Shown piece by piece: positions 5,493-8,121 of a stretch of 8,121 nucleotides of DNA (positions within the stretch are counted from its first letter, which is position 1; every line of letters starts with the position of its first letter). This DNA comes from Burkholderiaceae bacterium (lineage in GTDB: Bacteria > Pseudomonadota > Gammaproteobacteria > Burkholderiales > Burkholderiaceae): NCBI GenBank assembly GCA_017998575.1, contig JAGOCV010000177.1, forward strand, positions 1-8,121. The letters run 5' to 3'. The notes beneath the pieces were generated by a model. It was not told the DNA's origin. It did not search any database and saw only the letters and a program-made list of their open reading frames with translations. A program made the translations under genes and the position numbers.

Positions 5493-7760
5493 ATGAGCCT
5501 CGCACGCATCGTCGGCCGCGCCGCCATGAAGCCGTTTGCCCGCGCACTCCCGCAGATGGGCGACACCGAACGCGCCGCGCTCGAAGCCGGCACCGTCGGC
5601 TTCGAGGGCCGCATCTTCGAAGGCCAGCCCGACCTCGACGCGCTGATGCGCATCGGCCCCAACCGCCTCAGCGAACGCGAGCAACACTTCCTGCAGCACG
5701 ACGTGGCCGAGCTCTGCGCCATGCTCGACGACCACGCCATCGACGAAGCCGGCGACCTGCCGCCCGAAGTGTGGCGCCACCTGCGCGAGCGCCGCTTCTT
5801 CGGAATGATCATTCCCGAAGACTGGGGCGGCCTGGGCTTCAGCCACTACGCGCACGCCACGGTGGTCACGCGCATCGCCAGCGTCAACGTGGCGGCGGCC
5901 GTGACGGTGATGGTGCCCAACTCGCTGGGCCCCGCCGAACTGCTGCTGCGCTACGGCACCGACACGCAGAAGCAGCACTACCTGCCGCGCCTGGCCGACG
6001 GGCGCGACCTGCCCTGCTTCGGCCTGACCTCGCCGCATGCCGGATCGGACGCTGCGTCGATCCCCGACCGCGGCACGCTGATCGAACGCGAGATCGACGG
6101 CCGCCGCGTGCGCGGCTTCTGCGTCACGTTCAACAAGCGCTACATCACGCTCGCGCCGGTGGCCACGGTGGTGGGCCTGGCCTTCAACGCCGTCGATGCC
6201 TCCAGGCCCGAGGGCCAGCAGGAACTGGGCATCACCTGCGCGCTGATCCCCGTGCCGCAGCCGGGCATGCGCATCGGCCGGCGCCACCGGCCGATGGACG
6301 GCGCCTTCATGAACGGCCCCATCGAAGGCGACGAGGTGTTCGTACCGATGGAGTGGATCATCGGCGGCGAGGAGCGCGTGGGTCAGGGGTGGCGCATGCT
6401 GATGGAGTGCCTCTCCGCCGGCCGCGCGATCTCGCTGCCCGCACTGGGCGCCGCCACGCAGCAGGCCGCGCTCTACATCGCCAACGGCTACGGCCAGGTG
6501 CGCCAGCAGTTCGGACTGCCGATCGGCAAGTTCGACGCCGTGGCCGCGCTGGTCGCCGATGTGGCCGTCGACCTGTACGCCACCGACTCGGCACGCCGCA
6601 TGACGGCCGCCGCGCTCGACGCAGGCGAGCAGCCCAGCGTGGCCGGCGCCATCCTCAAGGTGCAACTCACCGAGGCCGGCCGGCGCAGTGCCAACCACGC
6701 CATGGACATCCTGGGCGGCAAGGGCATCATCAGCGGCCCGTCCAACCTGATGGGCGTGAGCTGGCGCCACATGCCGATCGCCATCACCGTGGAGGGCGCC
6801 AACCTGCTCACGCGCTCGCTCATCATCTTCGGCCAGGGGGCCGTGCGCTGCCACCCGTTCGTGATGCAGGAGATGCAGGCCGTCGAAGCGAAGGATGACG
6901 AGGCGCTCGGCCGTGCGCTGCTGGGCCACGCCGGGCACGTGGGCCGCAACCTGTGGCGCAGCCTGTTCGGCGCGCCGCTGGTGGGCACACCACCCGATGC
7001 ACTGGCGCACGAGGCGCGCATGCTGGCGCGGCTGTCGGCCAAGTACGCGTTGACCTGCGACCTGGCGATGGGCCTGCTGGGCGGCAAGCTCAAGCGCATG
7101 GAGCTGCTGTCGGCGCGCCTGGGCGACGCGCTGGCGCATCTCTACCTGGCCAGCAGCTGCCTGTGGCGCTACGTGTTCGACGCACAGCCCGACATGCTGC
7201 CCTTCGCGCGCGCGGCGATGCGCGCGCAGCTCGACGCGGCCGAAGAAGTGCTGCGCGACCTGTACGCCAACCTGCCGACGGGTGGGCGGCGCTTCATCGG
7301 CCGCGTGATCCTCAGCCGCACACGCCACCTCGCGCCGCTGCCGGACGTGCAACGGCTCGAACTCGCGAAGCTGCTGCGCACGCAGCCGTCGCTGGCGCGC
7401 AGCCTGTGCCCCGACCTGATGCAGCCCGCGTCCGGTGGCCTGGCCGATCTGGCCGAGGCGCTGCGCCTGGCACAGGAGCTGGGCCCCGAGGAAGCCGAGG
7501 CGCTGGGCAAGACGGTGTCGCGCACGCGCTCGATCACGCAGGCCGCGGCCGAGAGTTCGCGGCCCGAACTGGCCCGGGCCTACCTGCGCGCAGTGGACCG
7601 CGTGATCCAGGTGGACGATTTCCCCGGCCCCGCCGACGAAGCCGCTGCCACGGCTAGGCCGGCTGCTTCGCCTGCGCCGGCATCACACCCGTTCCCTGCG
7701 CCACGGCAGAGCGGTACGCCGTCGGCGACTGCCCCGCCACCTTGGCGAAGAACCGGCTGA
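5493..7760 (+). CDS. fadE: FadE-type acyl-CoA dehydrogenase with DUF1974 domain
   Basis: Catalyses the first step of fatty-acid beta-oxidation, FAD-dependent conversion of acyl-CoA to trans-2-enoyl-CoA. As read it is 755 aa. It aligns by eye with E. coli FadE from about its residue 75: ALPQMGDTERAALEAGT (18-34), PPEVWRHLRERRFFGMII (90-107), VPNSLGPAELL (141-151), CFGLTSPHAGSDA (175-187, flavin/substrate region), NKRYITLAP (214-222) and AMDILGGKGI (403-412). ITVEGANLLTRS (431-442) contains Glu434 as the expected catalytic base. Residues about 455-710 form the C-terminal DUF1974-type domain ending in INVDDF-like IQVDDF (705-710). The N-terminal transmembrane part of E. coli FadE is absent, so this form is likely soluble or peripheral. 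After VDDF the frame runs 45 more residues, the last 35 antisense to the araC gene, which is longer than in E. coli (22). A small indel near the end would explain this. It appears to be transcribed alone. Confidence 0.92.
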   Translation: MSLARIVGRAAMKPFARALPQMGDTERAALEAGTVGFEGRIFEGQPDLDALMRIGPNRLSEREQHFLQHDVAELCAMLDDHAIDEAGDLPPEVWRHLRERRFFGMIIPEDWGGLGFSHYAHATVVTRIASVNVAAAVTVMVPNSLGPAELLLRYGTDTQKQHYLPRLADGRDLPCFGLTSPHAGSDAASIPDRGTLIEREIDGRRVRGFCVTFNKRYITLAPVATVVGLAFNAVDASRPEGQQELGITCALIPVPQPGMRIGRRHRPMDGAFMNGPIEGDEVFVPMEWIIGGEERVGQGWRMLMECLSAGRAISLPALGAATQQAALYIANGYGQVRQQFGLPIGKFDAVAALVADVAVDLYATDSARRMTAAALDAGEQPSVAGAILKVQLTEAGRRSANHAMDILGGKGIISGPSNLMGVSWRHMPIAITVEGANLLTRSLIIFGQGAVRCHPFVMQEMQAVEAKDDEALGRALLGHAGHVGRNLWRSLFGAPLVGTPPDALAHEARMLARLSAKYALTCDLAMGLLGGKLKRMELLSARLGDALAHLYLASSCLWRYVFDAQPDMLPFARAAMRAQLDAAEEVLRDLYANLPTGGRRFIGRVILSRTRHLAPLPDVQRLELAKLLRTQPSLARSLCPDLMQPASGGLADLAEALRLAQELGPEEAEALGKTVSRTRSITQAAAESSRPELARAYLRAVDRVIQVDDFPGPADEAAATARPAASPAPASHPFPAPRQSGTPSATAPPPWRRTG

Positions 7761-8121
7761 AGTAAGCCGGATCGTCGAAGCCCAGCTCGTGCGCCACCTG
7801 CGCCACGGGCGCGGGTGTGTAGGCCAGCAGGCGGCGGGCTTCGAGTTCGAGCCGCTGGTGCAGCAGGTCGATGGCGCCGCGTCCGGTCATCGCGCGGCAG
7901 ATGCGGCTGAGGTGATCCGGTGTGACGTCGAGCGCATCGGCATAGAAGCTCACGGGACGCTGTTCACGGAAGTGCTGTTCGACCAGTTGCCGGTAGCGCT
8001 GCACCAGCGTGTCGCGCAGCGCCTGTGATCGCAGCGTGGCGCGCGCGGCCGCCTCGCGTTGCAGGAACCACAGCGCCAGCAGCGTGGCGTGGCTGTGCAG
8101 GGCTTCGGTGCGGCCCAGGCG
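7654..8121 (-). CDS. AraC-family transcriptional regulator, C-terminal part (PobR/HpaA-like)
   Basis: DNA-binding regulator; 155 residues are visible and the frame is open to the window edge, so the N-terminal effector-binding cupin domain is cut off. The visible part starts with a linker/helix (residues 1-40 of the fragment). The two helix-turn-helix motifs follow: PVSFYADALDVTPDHLSRICRAMTG (56-80), then VAQVAHELGFDDPAYFSRFFAK (106-127), the classical AraC signature, with QSPTAYR at 131-137. GRGAIDLLHQRLELEARRLL (80-99) bridges them. Phrasing resembles regulators of aromatic hydroxylation such as PobR and HpaA, but the effector cannot be deduced from this half. The GTG at 8004 is not the real start because coding sequence continues upstream. 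A tail of 18 residues follows the conserved end. It converges on fadE with a 107-bp overlap, so it probably controls genes beyond the right edge, not fadE. Confidence 0.9.
   Translation of the reverse strand, partial: RLGRTEALHSHATLLALWFLQREAAARATLRSQALRDTLVQRYRQLVEQHFREQRPVSFYADALDVTPDHLSRICRAMTGRGAIDLLHQRLELEARRLLAYTPAPVAQVAHELGFDDPAYFSRFFAKVAGQSPTAYRSAVAQGTGVMPAQAKQPA

Noticed and set aside
1..8121. CRISPR arrays, insertion sequences, tRNA genes, phage or toxin-antitoxin genes
   Set aside because: No regular direct repeats, transposase-like proteins, tRNA cloverleaf patterns or such gene families were seen on either strand.

Overview
The window is a high-GC segment of a betaproteobacterial chromosome, most likely order Burkholderiales. 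The evidence is a zapB-like/zapA/6S RNA cluster, a soluble-type FadE and a PobR/HpaA-like AraC regulator. Genus cannot be fixed by eye. Both ends cut a gene. The left end also starts in a perfect 35-bp inverted repeat that looks like an assembly or amplification fold-back, so the window may be a complete short contig.

Left third (minus strand): a vitamin B12 uptake unit. A cobalamin riboswitch (about 2885-3095) precedes btuB, the TonB-dependent outer-membrane B12 receptor. btuB is followed by btuF, the periplasmic B12-binding protein of the ABC importer. The 3' end of btuF runs into the fold-back, so its last residues are probably not genuine. The permease and ATPase genes (btuC, btuD) are not in the window.

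Middle (plus strand): a divergent promoter region separates the riboswitch from a cell-division cluster. This holds a short coiled-coil ZapB-like gene, then zapA with a 1-nt gap, then 6S RNA (ssrS) with its own -10 element and a GC-rich hairpin after it, then a TauE/SafE-family membrane transporter. A small minus-strand GNAT acetyltransferase converges on the transporter gene.

Right third: a 300-bp divergent intergenic region holds a long imperfect hairpin (5243-5342), the least explained structure here. It is followed by a large FadE-type acyl-CoA dehydrogenase on the plus strand. That reading frame runs 107 bp into the 3' end of a convergent AraC-family regulator, which leaves the window at its right edge.

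Most of the window is well-known housekeeping. The parts worth a second look are the fold-back in btuF, the riboswitch expression platform, the hairpin element upstream of fadE, and the fadE/araC overlap. I see no clear undescribed multi-gene system.
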